From Paenibacillus foliorum (GTDB lineage Bacteria; Bacillota; Bacilli; Paenibacillales; NBRC-103111), in NCBI RefSeq assembly GCF_013141765.1, contig NZ_WHOD01000004.1, positions 28,560 to 92,559 on the forward strand: a DNA stretch of 64,000 nt, given 5' to 3'. This document shows, in pieces, positions 52,638 to 62,428 of this stretch. The position numbers and the translations under genes are program-made. A model generated the notes under the pieces. It was not told the origin of the DNA, did not search any database, and saw only the letters and a program-made list of their open reading frames with translations. Position 1 is the first letter of the stretch. The number at the start of each line of letters is the position of its first letter.

Positions 52638-53141
52638 GTGTTATCCATGAATATAAAAATATTTGTAATCTGCTTATACCTGCTGCTGATCTATTCAGTT
52701 TCACAGCATCTACCTGATTTAAAAATGATTTTCTTCCCAGCTCTCGGCGCATTTTCTTATTTGTTCATTAGCCGATCCTTCCATTTTAGAGATTTTGCCA
52801 AGATGATTGCCGGGGCTTCTGTTGCTTCTCTAATCAGTTCTTTACTATTCTTATCCATGACAGGGATTATCCCTTTTTTCATATCAACGCTATGTACGAT
52901 ATTATTAATTAGGAAGTTTAACTTGAACGCACCTCCAATTTTGGCCATTGCGCTCATTCCATTTTTCTCCCGGCCTACCCACTTCTGGAGTCTTCCATTG
53001 GCAGTTCTAGTTTCCTTGCTGGGCTTGCTGCTAACGCTATCCGCCGTTGAATTGGCCGTAGCATTCGCCGCTCGAAATCAATGGATCCAACGCTTGCGTA
53101 AACGCACAGGCACGTCTGTGGATACAACTATTGACTCTTAA
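52638..53141 (+). CDS. HPP-like integral membrane protein
   Basis: A 167-residue protein with four to five membrane segments. MIFFPALGAFSYLFISRSFH and NLNAPPILAIALIPFF resemble HPP-family membrane proteins; the HPP motif itself is not intact, so the family call is tentative. The GTG start has AAAGGGTG 7 bases upstream; ATG 52647 is the alternative. Confidence 0.65.
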   Translation: MLSMNIKIFVICLYLLLIYSVSQHLPDLKMIFFPALGAFSYLFISRSFHFRDFAKMIAGASVASLISSLLFLSMTGIIPFFISTLCTILLIRKFNLNAPPILAIALIPFFSRPTHFWSLPLAVLVSLLGLLLTLSAVELAVAFAARNQWIQRLRKRTGTSVDTTIDS

Positions 53142-53183
53142 AAGCTGTTCCTTCTGTAACCGGCAGAAGGATGCAGCTTTTTT
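53140..53183 (+). terminator. Terminator after the HPP-like gene
   Basis: AAAGCTGTTCCTTCTG / CAGAAGGATGCAGCTTTTTT with a short loop. Confidence 0.9.
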
Positions 53184-53274
53184 CATTTCCGGATGTTCGA
53201 AAAGATGGAGTTGATGTGCAAAATCAATACTTTTGTGGTTGAGAAAACGAATGACCCTTCAGTACCTGCGCCAT

Positions 53275-54375
53275 TTACTCTTTACTTGTCTTCGTTCTAA
53301 TAGCGGATATGGAAGACACCCCAAGTAGGAGCAACGGAAGGATCACTGAGAATATAAGTGCAAACGGACTCCAGTTTTTGGAAAGATAGTCGTTAATATA
53401 GATGGTATTGGGATAGCACATTAAAGATAGTACGATTAACCCCAATGCCATTGGAACGATGAGAGGCTTCTCATCCTTGATATTCATGATTTGGACAAAA
53501 CTTATAATTGAAGCGTGAAAAGTAAGAACAATTTTTATGAATATGGACAATACCCAAATAGAGATCATAATTCCTTCTACCCGTTCAAGAAAATGACCGA
53601 TACTAATATTTTTGGCAAGCGTATACGCAGGAAATAACTGATTCGTCGTTAATGTAGGTCCGAGTACAGCAATGCTTCCTACTGTAGTAATAAAGAGTGC
53701 TGCACCTCCTATTAATATACCTGCGGCAAAACCGTTCTTGCGCCCTTTCGTCTGGGATACAAATGGGTAGAACATGAGCAAGACTATCAATTCTTGCAGG
53801 CCCCAAAAGGTAACTCCGCCACGCACGATCGGTTTTAACCCAAACTCCATGACAGGTAAAAAATTGGTGATATCAAATTTCGGTATCAAAGGCAAAATTA
53901 GCAGTAAAAACAATATAATTAGCCATGGAAAAAAAACTTCCGCAGCACGTGTATATACAATAAGCCCAGATCGAACGGTCATCACTACAACCAGCATAAA
54001 CAGCATTTGCAGTACTTCCATAGGCGTTTCCTGCATAATTTGAGATGTTACAAAATAACCAAGATCTCCAATCATTAGCGATGCCAACAAATAGAAGAAC
54101 AACATAAAGCTAAGGGAGACGACTTTGCCGAACCATTTCCCAAGCGTTGTCTCGCAATATTGAACCAATGTCTGACCGCCCAAACGCTGCCCCAGCATGA
54201 CATATAACACTGCATTCAAGAGATTGAAGCCAATACCGACAATGCAAGCCAGCCATGCATCCTGCTTAGCCTCAAAGGCAAGGCCTGAAGGTGTAATAAG
54301 AATCGACGTACCTATCATAAAAAAAGTAACTAGAATCACAAACGAACGCTTGCTGATGATTCCCGCCTTTTCCAT
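53275..54375 (-). CDS. gerAB: Germinant receptor B subunit (GerAB/YndE family)
   Basis: A 366-residue protein with ten membrane segments, of the spore germination permease family related to amino-acid transporters (SKRSFVILVTFFMIGTSILI, LGKWFGKVVSLSFMLFFYLL). The B subunit probably binds the germinant in the inner spore membrane. Last gene of the operon; GAGGAGGG precedes the start. The germinant is not readable. Confidence 0.92.
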   Translation of the reverse strand: MEKAGIISKRSFVILVTFFMIGTSILITPSGLAFEAKQDAWLACIVGIGFNLLNAVLYVMLGQRLGGQTLVQYCETTLGKWFGKVVSLSFMLFFYLLASLMIGDLGYFVTSQIMQETPMEVLQMLFMLVVVMTVRSGLIVYTRAAEVFFPWLIILFLLLILPLIPKFDITNFLPVMEFGLKPIVRGGVTFWGLQELIVLLMFYPFVSQTKGRKNGFAAGILIGGAALFITTVGSIAVLGPTLTTNQLFPAYTLAKNISIGHFLERVEGIMISIWVLSIFIKIVLTFHASIISFVQIMNIKDEKPLIVPMALGLIVLSLMCYPNTIYINDYLSKNWSPFALIFSVILPLLLLGVSSISAIRTKTSKE

Positions 54376-54390
54376 AGTGCTGCCCTCCTC

Positions 54391-54624
54391 TTATTTGAAA
54401 ATCGAATATACAGCACGTGGATACGGCCCCAACGCAGCTGCAATCCAATCGAGAGGATTAGGCAGCTCCAAGTTCAAGCTCTTTGCAGAACATAGTGCAG
54501 TTACAGTTAGTGTTATCAGAGCCAACGTCCACAGCTCTTTATGATTTCGTTCTCTCCATAATCGAGGAAATTCCTTCAGGATAGTCCAAGCCAAGGTACC
54601 AGCAACACCGACAAATAGCCACAT
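54391..54624 (-). CDS. Small two-helix membrane protein, candidate germinant receptor D subunit
   Basis: A 77-residue protein with two hydrophobic stretches (about 2-15 and 32-46), a charged loop LKEFPRLWRERNHKELW and a C-terminal amphipathic segment. It lies between gerAC (10 bases) and gerAB (15 bases). Size, topology and location match D subunits that modulate some Bacillus germinant receptors; this is inference by context. Confidence 0.7.
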   Translation of the reverse strand: MWLFVGVAGTLAWTILKEFPRLWRERNHKELWTLALITLTVTALCSAKSLNLELPNPLDWIAAALGPYPRAVYSIFK

Positions 54625-54634
54625 TAGAGTACTC

Positions 54635-55837
54635 CTATTCCTTTCTTGTATAATCCACTGGCTGCAAGATTGTCCCCATTCTACGAAGAATAGAGTTCAC
54701 ATGGACACGAACTTTAACGGTCGTAAAAACGTTATTCCAATCTTTAATTTGATGCCAAACCTTCGGATATTGGTGGTGAAGCGCATCGCCGAATCCATAA
54801 ATATCCGTACCGAGATTCTTTTGTACTTTTTTGATTGAACCTTCGATTAAGGTCACTAGTTTGTTATCCGTCAGTTTTTTCAGTTCTGGGACTATGGTTG
54901 CTTTCGATAGATCTATTCTGCATTCGGCATCTGATATATCCTGCTCTATTCTAATATGTACATCAAATTCCGGATGCCCGTTGTGGATACTTGCTTTAAT
55001 AACTGTATCAGAACGGATAACCTGCATGGTAATATTGCCTTCTCCTTTAGGGCATGGAATATAACCGGTCGTTTGGTAAACTGAATTTTGGACATAATTT
55101 AATACTTTTGTGTCATTTTCATCCAACCAACCTACCATCCGATCTGCTTTGAAAGCTGCCATGCCAGCATATTGTAATACGACGGGAGGTTCGATATATT
55201 GCCCATTCGTCGTTTTTCCCCCAATGCTTCGATCACCAACGATTTCAATTCCTGTTATGGAAGGGCTTTTCCCCTCCGTCTCCAAATCTTGAAGCAGGTG
55301 ATTAAGCGTCATGCTGCCGGTAGCTGACCATAGTTTATCCGAGTTATCAAGCTTTGTATAAATATTATTTGCAGGAATCGGGTCCATCGGACTATTCATT
55401 TTTAATACTTCGGAAGCGTCCGTCTTTCTCGCAATCACAAAATAGAAATCAGTTCGCATCTCCATATTTCGTGACAAGAAATCAAGCTGTTTACTGATCC
55501 CTTCTTTAGCCGCCTTTTCCCCTATGATAACCATACGCAAATGAGCGAAATATAAGTGTCGTGGAGCTTTTACGGTCATTCGGGATAATGCTTCAGGAAT
55601 CGTGGTGCCTATCTCTTCGTAGGTAACGACTGGGCTCGCGGTGCTGATGCTTCCTTTTTTGCTGGCAACTTGACCTGGATTAACGGTTTGGACCGTAATT
55701 TTATACTTACCTTCGGATTTATCGATCCCCATACCAACTACAATATTCAGGTCATTCAATTCATGGCGGCTCCAGCAGCCAGTCAACGATAATGATAAAA
55801 ATACTAAGAACAAGCAAACTGCAACCGCTCGTTTCAT
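54635..55837 (-). CDS. gerAC: Germinant receptor C subunit (Ger(x)C lipoprotein)
   Basis: A 400-residue lipoprotein with signal and lipobox LSLTGC, then WSRHELNDLNIVVGMGIDKS and VTYEEIGTTIPEALSRMTVK, hallmarks of Ger(x)C proteins. The three-domain chain sits on the outer face of the inner spore membrane. GAGGAG precedes the ATG, 12 bases after gerAA. Confidence 0.94.
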   Translation of the reverse strand: MKRAVAVCLFLVFLSLSLTGCWSRHELNDLNIVVGMGIDKSEGKYKITVQTVNPGQVASKKGSISTASPVVTYEEIGTTIPEALSRMTVKAPRHLYFAHLRMVIIGEKAAKEGISKQLDFLSRNMEMRTDFYFVIARKTDASEVLKMNSPMDPIPANNIYTKLDNSDKLWSATGSMTLNHLLQDLETEGKSPSITGIEIVGDRSIGGKTTNGQYIEPPVVLQYAGMAAFKADRMVGWLDENDTKVLNYVQNSVYQTTGYIPCPKGEGNITMQVIRSDTVIKASIHNGHPEFDVHIRIEQDISDAECRIDLSKATIVPELKKLTDNKLVTLIEGSIKKVQKNLGTDIYGFGDALHHQYPKVWHQIKDWNNVFTTVKVRVHVNSILRRMGTILQPVDYTRKE

Positions 55838-55849
55838 TCGAACTCCTCC

Positions 55850-57352
55850 TCACCGACGTTTCTGGCGAACGAGATTCTTTTGGCGAAAAATTTTGGGCCG
55901 AGTTATAAGACGGGGAAATGAAAACCGAAATAGGGTATCTTTTTGATCAGACAGATGAAACGGAGCCAGTGACGACATATAAGGCACACCGAATGAGTTA
56001 AGCCCGCACATATGTACCACAATGGCTATAAGCCCAACAAAAATGCCGAATAGACCGAAAGAAGCGGCAAGAATCATTAGCAAAAACCGGATAATTCGGA
56101 TGGTTATCCCTAAGTTAAAAGCAGGAAGAACAAAATTGGATATGGCTGTGATGGACACTACAATAACCATAGCCGCGCTGACCAGCCCCGCTTCCACGGC
56201 AGCTTGTCCTACCACAAGTGTTCCTACAATAGATATCGATTGGCCTACCGTCCTCGGCATCCGTACGCTCGCTTCCCGTAAAATTTCGAATGTCACTTCC
56301 ATCAGGATCGCTTCAATAAAAGCGGGAAACGGAACCCCCTCTCGCTGACTCGCCAGATTATAAAGCAGCGTTGTCGGCAGCATCTCTTGATGGAATGTGG
56401 AAATCGCAATATAAAAGGAAGGCGTTAAAAGCGCCAAACCAAATGATAAGAAGCGAAGCAATCGAATCAATGTTGCAAAATCTGCCCTCTGGTAATAATC
56501 TTCGCTGGATTGAAAGAATTGAGTGAAAACAGCTGGAACTAACAGCGCAAAGGGAGTACCATCAACCATAATCGCCACTCTGCCTTCCAGCAATCCCGCA
56601 GCCACAACATCAGGCCTCTCCGAGTTGAATATGGTTGGGAAGGGAGTAAATCGCTTGTCTTCAATTTGCTCTTCAATGTAGTTACTTTCCAGAATCGCGT
56701 CTATGTCAATTGATGATAACCTCTGCTTAACTTCCTTTAGCACATCCTCAGACACAATGTTCTGGATATAAACAACTGCCACTTCGGTTTTAGTTACTGT
56801 ACCTATGCTCATGGTTTCCATCCACAAGTGACGGTCTTTAATTTTTCGGCGAAGCATCGCGGTGTTCCAACGCAATACTTCTGTAAACCCTTCGCGGGGT
56901 CCTCGTACAACAGACTGTACATTCGGTTCTTCTACCGTTCGCGCCACTAACTCCTTCGTTCCAATAGCTAAACCACGTGAACACTCATCAAGCAGCAGGA
57001 TACTATCGCCTGATAATAGAAAACTATACAGTTCCTCGAACGAAAAGATATCGACAACCATGCCTGTAGAAATAACACTCTTCTTGCAATGATCAAGCAA
57101 TTGTTCGGAATTAAAGTCTTGTGTACCCTCGCCTTCACAACAGGTAAGTAGAGAGTGAACCATGGAATGCAGATTGGAAATTCCCTCAACATAGAACACA
57201 GTCCCCTGAATAAAGCGATTGTTACCCAAATCTATTTGAATATCGCGAAATGTAATATCATCACTATTCCCAAGCCCCTGCTTGATCTGCTTTAGGTTGT
57301 GAGCAAGATTCAAGCTTAGTGTCTCATCCACATCATCCTCATGCTTAACCAT
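55850..57352 (-). CDS. gerAA: Germinant receptor A subunit
   Basis: A 500-residue protein with a soluble N-terminal half and about five C-terminal membrane segments. VYIQNIVSEDVLKEVKQRLS, FPTIFNSERPDVVAAGLLEG, GRVAIMVDGTPFALLVP and REGVPFPAFIEAILMEVTFE are signatures of GerA-type A subunits. AGGAGG precedes the ATG. The operon order is gerAA, gerAC, small protein, gerAB. A SigG promoter was sought but not convincingly found. Confidence 0.95.
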   Translation of the reverse strand: MVKHEDDVDETLSLNLAHNLKQIKQGLGNSDDITFRDIQIDLGNNRFIQGTVFYVEGISNLHSMVHSLLTCCEGEGTQDFNSEQLLDHCKKSVISTGMVVDIFSFEELYSFLLSGDSILLLDECSRGLAIGTKELVARTVEEPNVQSVVRGPREGFTEVLRWNTAMLRRKIKDRHLWMETMSIGTVTKTEVAVVYIQNIVSEDVLKEVKQRLSSIDIDAILESNYIEEQIEDKRFTPFPTIFNSERPDVVAAGLLEGRVAIMVDGTPFALLVPAVFTQFFQSSEDYYQRADFATLIRLLRFLSFGLALLTPSFYIAISTFHQEMLPTTLLYNLASQREGVPFPAFIEAILMEVTFEILREASVRMPRTVGQSISIVGTLVVGQAAVEAGLVSAAMVIVVSITAISNFVLPAFNLGITIRIIRFLLMILAASFGLFGIFVGLIAIVVHMCGLNSFGVPYMSSLAPFHLSDQKDTLFRFSFPRLITRPKIFRQKNLVRQKRR

Positions 57353-57640
57353 GCAATCCTCCTAATATGCAGCGCATCCATAATGACTATTGTCCGCTCA
57401 AATTCCATATTTATGCATAATCAAGATAAAGCATATTTACAAGAAGCAACGGCATATCTGAAACAGTAATCGATTTAGAATACATACCTCACAACTAATT
57501 TCATATATTTCACAAAGGGGTACTATGGAAATTTAGTACTCTTTTTTTGTATCTGTTCCATGTACAATACAATTATACAATTAGCACCTGGTAATAGAGC
57601 AGCCGTTCAAAGACAGTCCCCATAAGAGGAGTCGATCCGT

Positions 57641-59761
57641 ATGATGTCAGTTCTTATAGCCTTTTTAAAGCTTGTGTTTCGGATTTTTTTTAAATTTCGA
57701 ATCGCTGGATTGGAGAAACTCGACTTCAGCCAACCCGCTATTCTCATATCCAATCACGTTTCACTGCTTGATGCTGCATTACTCGCAGCTTACCTGCCAG
57801 AAGAAGCTACCTTTGTAGTAAACACAACAATCGCCAAACGACTCGGTCCACTGCTTAAGCTGCGTAAACATATTACCGTTGACCCCTTGAATCCCTATTC
57901 GGTCAGAACGATGGTCAAAACTGTTCAAAGTGGTGTTCCGTTGGTACTTTTTCCGGAAGGACGTATTACAGTAACCGGTGGATTAATGAAAATTTACAGC
58001 GGAATTGGATATATCGCAATGAAAACCAATGCTAGAATCTTTCCAATCGCCATCAATGGTGCGGAACGTTCCAAGCTCTCTTATATCGGTCATAAAATCA
58101 GGACGGTATGGTTCCCTGCCATTGACATCCAGATTGGCGAGGCCTTCAGCATAGCCCAACAGCCGAATGTCTCGATGAAGCTGCAAAAGGAACTTGCAGC
58201 CGACAAGATCCTCATCGTCCTGCAGGAAGAGCTGCTGCAAAGCAGATTGAAGCGTGACGTCAATCTATTTAATGAGCTGCTGCTGCAAGCTTCGCGCAAT
58301 GGCTGGCAGCGTGTCATCTGCGAGGACATGTCGCAGAAGCTGACTTATAGGAAGCTGGTTCTCGCTTCCTATGTATTCGGCCGCAAGCTGCGCCCGCTGC
58401 TGCGAGGCGAAGCAGCAGCCGGCTTGCTGCTGCCTAACTCGAACGGCCATGCGATCGCACTGTTCGCCCTGTTCCGGCTAGGCGTCACCCCAGCGATGCT
58501 GAACTTCTCCGCAGGTGCGCAGAGTCTGCAGGATGCTTGCGAGACTGCTGTGCTGCGAACGATTCTTACGTCACGCCAGTTCGTCGCGAAAGCTAAGCTG
58601 GAGGAGACGGTTGCCCTTCTTGCGAAGCAGTGCAGCATCATATATTTGGAAGACGTCAAAGCTGACGTCCGTCTTTCCGATAAATGGGGAGGGTTAACCG
58701 ACCTGATGCTGCGTAAAAAAGCGAATCACGGCTTTAACGACGTTATCCTGTTCACTTCAGGCAGTGAAAGTAAGCCTAAAGGTGTTGTGCTCGGTCATGA
58801 GCAGCTGTACGCCAACATCCAACAAGCCCGCACGGTATTTGATTTCACTTCAGCGGATAAATTGTTCAATGCGCTGCCTATGTTCCACAGCTTCGGATTG
58901 ACGGCTGGCACGCTCCTGCCCATTCTGACCGGCATGCCAGTTATTCTGTATCCAAGCCCCCTTCATTACCGTGTCATACCGGAAGTCGTTTATGACCGTA
59001 ATGCAACGATTTTATTCGGTACCTCTACCTTCCTTGCAGGGTACGGACGCGCAGCGCATCCTTACGACTTTCATTCGTTGAGATATGTAGTCACAGGCGC
59101 AGAAAAATTGAAGAAGGAAGTAAGCGAGCTATGGAGCCAAAAATTCGGCCTTCGCATCATGGAAGGCTATGGCACCACGGAAGCCTCTCCTATAGTTTCA
59201 ATCAACTCTCCGCTAGCCTATAAGAAGGGTACAGTCGGACGACCTCTGCCGGGAATACGCTTCAAGCTGGATTCCATTCAAGGCATTGAATCAGGCGGCA
59301 GCCTGCTAATCCAAGGGCCTAATGTGATGAAAGGGTATTTGATTCATGGTAAAGGCTTCGTGCCTTCGCAGGAATGGTATGATTGCGGAGATGTAGTAGA
59401 GCTGGATGAGCAAGGCTTCCTTGCCATCAAATCGCGGTTGAAGAGGTTCGCCAAAATCGGCGGTGAAATGATTTCTCTGCAGCTTGTTGAGGAGATGGCG
59501 GCAGCTTGTTATGGAGACTCAGCGATAGGCGCAATCAGCGTCCCAGACGGTCGTAAGGGAGAGCGAATTGTGCTCTACGTCACTAAGCCCGACTATAGTC
59601 AGCAGGAGCTGAAGGCCCATATCCTCGATGCAGGCTTCCCTCCTCTGCTGCTCCCCTCCAAGCTTGAGGTGATCGATAAGCTCCCGCTTCTTGGAAGCGG
59701 TAAAACCGACTACCTTTCCTTAAAAAAATTAGCGGAATCCTCGTTGGATAAAGGAGCTTGA
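57641..59761 (+). CDS. aas: Acyltransferase/acyl-ACP synthetase fusion (Aas-like)
   Basis: A 706-residue protein. The N-terminal PlsC-type acyltransferase domain (about 1-190) has NHVSLLDAA (HX4D) and FPEGRIT. The rest is an AMP-forming acyl synthetase (about 210-700) with LFTSGSESKPKGVVLGHEQL, EGYGTTEASPIV and YDCGDVVELDEQGFLAIKSR. As in E. coli Aas it would activate fatty acids and re-acylate lysophospholipids. GAGGAG precedes the start. lplT follows 4 bases later. Confidence 0.93.
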   Translation: MMSVLIAFLKLVFRIFFKFRIAGLEKLDFSQPAILISNHVSLLDAALLAAYLPEEATFVVNTTIAKRLGPLLKLRKHITVDPLNPYSVRTMVKTVQSGVPLVLFPEGRITVTGGLMKIYSGIGYIAMKTNARIFPIAINGAERSKLSYIGHKIRTVWFPAIDIQIGEAFSIAQQPNVSMKLQKELAADKILIVLQEELLQSRLKRDVNLFNELLLQASRNGWQRVICEDMSQKLTYRKLVLASYVFGRKLRPLLRGEAAAGLLLPNSNGHAIALFALFRLGVTPAMLNFSAGAQSLQDACETAVLRTILTSRQFVAKAKLEETVALLAKQCSIIYLEDVKADVRLSDKWGGLTDLMLRKKANHGFNDVILFTSGSESKPKGVVLGHEQLYANIQQARTVFDFTSADKLFNALPMFHSFGLTAGTLLPILTGMPVILYPSPLHYRVIPEVVYDRNATILFGTSTFLAGYGRAAHPYDFHSLRYVVTGAEKLKKEVSELWSQKFGLRIMEGYGTTEASPIVSINSPLAYKKGTVGRPLPGIRFKLDSIQGIESGGSLLIQGPNVMKGYLIHGKGFVPSQEWYDCGDVVELDEQGFLAIKSRLKRFAKIGGEMISLQLVEEMAAACYGDSAIGAISVPDGRKGERIVLYVTKPDYSQQELKAHILDAGFPPLLLPSKLEVIDKLPLLGSGKTDYLSLKKLAESSLDKGA

Positions 59762-59765
59762 TCTA

Positions 59766-61001
59766 ATGAATCTGAACCGAACGAATCCATTGTCCACTCA
59801 AGTTGTTGTGGGTAGGAAACCGGAAAGCCTGCTGAAGCGTCTGTTGAGCCCACTTTCTACGCTTTTGTTCACACAATTCCTATCCGCTTTTGCCGATAAT
59901 ATGATTTTGTTCATCACGCTTGCAATGATCAAGAACTATGCTCTTCCTGACTTCTATATCGGCGTCGTTCAAGGCGCCTTCCTGTTCGCCTTTGTCATTC
60001 TTGCTCCTTTTGTTGGAGCCTTCGCAGATAAAAATGCCAAATCCCATGTGCTTTTAATCGGTAACCTAATCAAAGCGATAGGTATCGTTGGCCTCTTCAC
60101 TGGCCTTGATCCCGCCGTAAGCTATGCCATTGTCGGCATCGGAGCTGCTGTATATTCGCCAGCCAAGTATGGCATTCTGACTGAGTTAACAACAACCGAG
60201 TCGGGCTTGCTGTCAGCCAATGCAAAAATGGAGGGCTTCACCATCCTCGCTATCTTGACCGGTTCGCTGGCAGGGGGAACGCTGGCAGGCTACTCCATCA
60301 ATGCCGCATTGGCGGTATGCTTGGCCTTGTACCTGGTTTCGCTGCTCATGACCTTACTTATTCCCAAAGGTCCCGTCAATAATCAGTTGCATTATAGACG
60401 TGAGATGCTAACCTTTTTTAAGGAAACCGGAAAGCTGTTTGCGGATCGTAAAACCCGTTTTGCCTTAATAGGCACTGGATCCTTCTGGATGTCGTCAGCC
60501 GTATTTCGATTAGCCTTGATCGCTTGGGTTCCCATTCATCTTGCCATCGATTCGCTGGACCAAATCTCCATGCTAACGGCAATTACAGGTGTGGGCATCA
60601 TGATTGGTGCGCTTGTCACTCCGAAGCTGATCCCTGCTGAAAAGTATTACAATGCTTATCGATTCGGCGCTGTCATGATCTTCGCAATGCTGCTATTTCC
60701 ACTAACTTACATGCTGCCGTTGGCTGTTGTGCTCCTGCTGTTAATCGGCTTTGCCGGAGGCGTATTCATCGTGCCGATGAATTCAGCTCTGCAGGATGAG
60801 GGCCACCGGATGATTGGGTCTGGTAAAACGATTGCCATACAGAACATGGTGGAGAATGCGCTCATGCTAGCTGGAGTGGGTATCTACACACAAATAACCA
60901 AGATGGGGGCCTCAGCAGACAGCTCTATAATCGGGGTTGGAATTGCACTTGCTGTATTCATAGTCTTCTTATCAAGCCAGGTAAAACGATTGAAAGCTTA
61001 A
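59766..61001 (+). CDS. lplT: Lysophospholipid transporter-like MFS protein
   Basis: A 411-residue MFS protein with about twelve segments, starting LSTLLFTQFLSAFADNMILF and including FAFVILAPFVGAFADKNAKS, closely like LplT, which flips lysophosphatidylethanolamine inward. Adjacency to aas, as in Proteobacteria, supports the function of recycling membrane lipids. Last gene of the pair. Confidence 0.92.
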   Translation: MNLNRTNPLSTQVVVGRKPESLLKRLLSPLSTLLFTQFLSAFADNMILFITLAMIKNYALPDFYIGVVQGAFLFAFVILAPFVGAFADKNAKSHVLLIGNLIKAIGIVGLFTGLDPAVSYAIVGIGAAVYSPAKYGILTELTTTESGLLSANAKMEGFTILAILTGSLAGGTLAGYSINAALAVCLALYLVSLLMTLLIPKGPVNNQLHYRREMLTFFKETGKLFADRKTRFALIGTGSFWMSSAVFRLALIAWVPIHLAIDSLDQISMLTAITGVGIMIGALVTPKLIPAEKYYNAYRFGAVMIFAMLLFPLTYMLPLAVVLLLLIGFAGGVFIVPMNSALQDEGHRMIGSGKTIAIQNMVENALMLAGVGIYTQITKMGASADSSIIGVGIALAVFIVFLSSQVKRLKA

Positions 61002-61125
61002 ACATGTAGCTCCCGGCAAGCTATTGCTACAAATTTGTCATAGTTGGGCTTCAAATAATCTATTACAGCGTGGAGGAAAAAGTATAATATAAGTACAACA
61101 TTCGTTCGGAAAGGAATTAAACTCC

Positions 61126-61329
61126 ATGCAAACCTACATGACTTTAATTATTGTCACCATGCTTGCGGCTCTTATTGGTACGCTTCTAGTCGGTTTCTCA
61201 AAGAAAAACAAAGCAGGCGACCCCTCCTATGATCGACAATTGGTCGGCAATTGGGGACGACTTGGGGTTTATTATATTGCCATGACCGTAATACTGGTCG
61301 TATTGTTAGTTTTTATGCTTCGCAGCTGA
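61126..61329 (+). CDS. Small two-segment membrane protein
   Basis: A 67-residue protein with two membrane helices (about 4-24 and 47-65) and a hydrophilic loop KKNKAGDPSYDRQLVGNWGR. No family recognised. GGAAAGGAA precedes the ATG and a strong terminator follows, so it is a genuine short transcription unit. Confidence 0.72.
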   Translation: MQTYMTLIIVTMLAALIGTLLVGFSKKNKAGDPSYDRQLVGNWGRLGVYYIAMTVILVVLLVFMLRS

Positions 61330-61371
61330 AAAGGAAAGTGTATCGAATCCTGCTTCAGCAAGGACACATTC

Positions 61372-61407
61372 AAGAGACCCATCGCTCAATTGAGCGATGG
61401 GTCTCTT
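61372..61407. terminator. 36-base perfect palindrome, terminator
   Basis: AAGAGACCCATCGCTCAA and its exact complement, no spacer, 42 bases past the small membrane protein. T-run is short. Confidence 0.75.
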
Positions 61408-61483
61408 ATATAAGAAAAGGGGGGTTGAATATTAGTATAGACTTAGTTTCTTAATGCCACATTAAAATAAGATTTCAAGTTTA

Positions 61484-62269
61484 TTACGTTATGAACTCAT
61501 TGATCACTTTTGCCAGCTTCTCTGGTGCTTCTACCATACTCATATGGCCCGCACCCTCAATTTGCTGCTGCGCAATTTGCTCGCCACTCACTGAAAACGC
61601 CCGATCAAGGGGGATGATCTGATCATGAACTCCCGCTACAAGCAGTACAGGCGTTTGGGCATCTGCCAGTACACCGTTACGATCCGGGCGTGTTCTCATG
61701 CCTTCCAATGTGCGGATTGCACCATCGGGACTCGTGCTCTCACCAATTGTAATGGCTTCACGAATCGCCTCAGGCATGGTCTTCACATGCTCGGGCGCGA
61801 ACAGCTTAGGGATTAAGCCGTCTATAAAGACCGGCAGTCCTTTTTCCCGAATCGTTTCCATTCCTTTGACCCGGCCTTCCTTGCCTGCATCACTGTCTGG
61901 ATAGGCTGTCGAGTGAATGAGACCAAAAGCCTTTAACAGGTTAGGATAGCGTTCCGCAAAAGCCAATGTCACATAGCCGCCCAAAGAGTGACCTAATACA
62001 ATTGCCTGCTCAACCTTAAGATGCTGAAGCAGCTGTGCAAGATCCTCAGCTAGTACTTCCATAGTATAGTCACCCTCTGGCGCAGACGAGCTCCCGTGCC
62101 CCCGCAAATCAGGTGCTATGATCCTGTAATTATTAGGCAGCAGCGGCATGAGCTTATTCCAATAAGCGGAGCTCCCACAAAAACCGTGCAGCAGCACAAC
62201 TGCCTCTCCCTCACCTTTTTCCGTATATGCGAAGCGTGTACCCTCATGTTCAAAATACTTCTTATCCAT
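61484..62269 (-). CDS. Alpha/beta hydrolase
   Basis: A 261-residue soluble hydrolase: LLHGFCGSSAYWNKLMPLL, DLRGHGSSSAP, nucleophile elbow LGHSLGGYVTLA, acid region VAGVHDQIIPL, and catalytic His in GAGHMSMVE. Relatives include haloperoxidase-like and carboxylesterase enzymes; substrate not readable. Single gene. Confidence 0.92.
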   Translation of the reverse strand: MDKKYFEHEGTRFAYTEKGEGEAVVLLHGFCGSSAYWNKLMPLLPNNYRIIAPDLRGHGSSSAPEGDYTMEVLAEDLAQLLQHLKVEQAIVLGHSLGGYVTLAFAERYPNLLKAFGLIHSTAYPDSDAGKEGRVKGMETIREKGLPVFIDGLIPKLFAPEHVKTMPEAIREAITIGESTSPDGAIRTLEGMRTRPDRNGVLADAQTPVLLVAGVHDQIIPLDRAFSVSGEQIAQQQIEGAGHMSMVEAPEKLAKVINEFIT

Positions 62270-62350
62270 CTATCCAGCTCCTTCCTTATCTTAAGGATAT
62301 CCAACAGCGCCATTTTAACACAATCTTTTACTATTACCCAAAAAAAGTAA

Positions 62351-62411
62351 ACAAAAAACACTCTATTCCGCTTCGCCTAAGCTTGTTAGCCGGAAGCAGA
62401 ATAAGAGTGTT
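62351..62411 (-). terminator. Terminator of the SLH-PrcB gene
   Basis: AACACTCTTATTCTGCTTCC pairs with GAAGCGGAATAGAGTGTT on the minus strand, running into TTTTTTG. Confidence 0.85.
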
Positions 62412-62428
62412 GTAATAATAAGCATTAC

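Noticed and set aside
57353..57400. SigG promoter for the ger operon
   Set aside because: CATATTA near the start overlaps the ribosome-binding site, and no matching -35 lies at the right distance.
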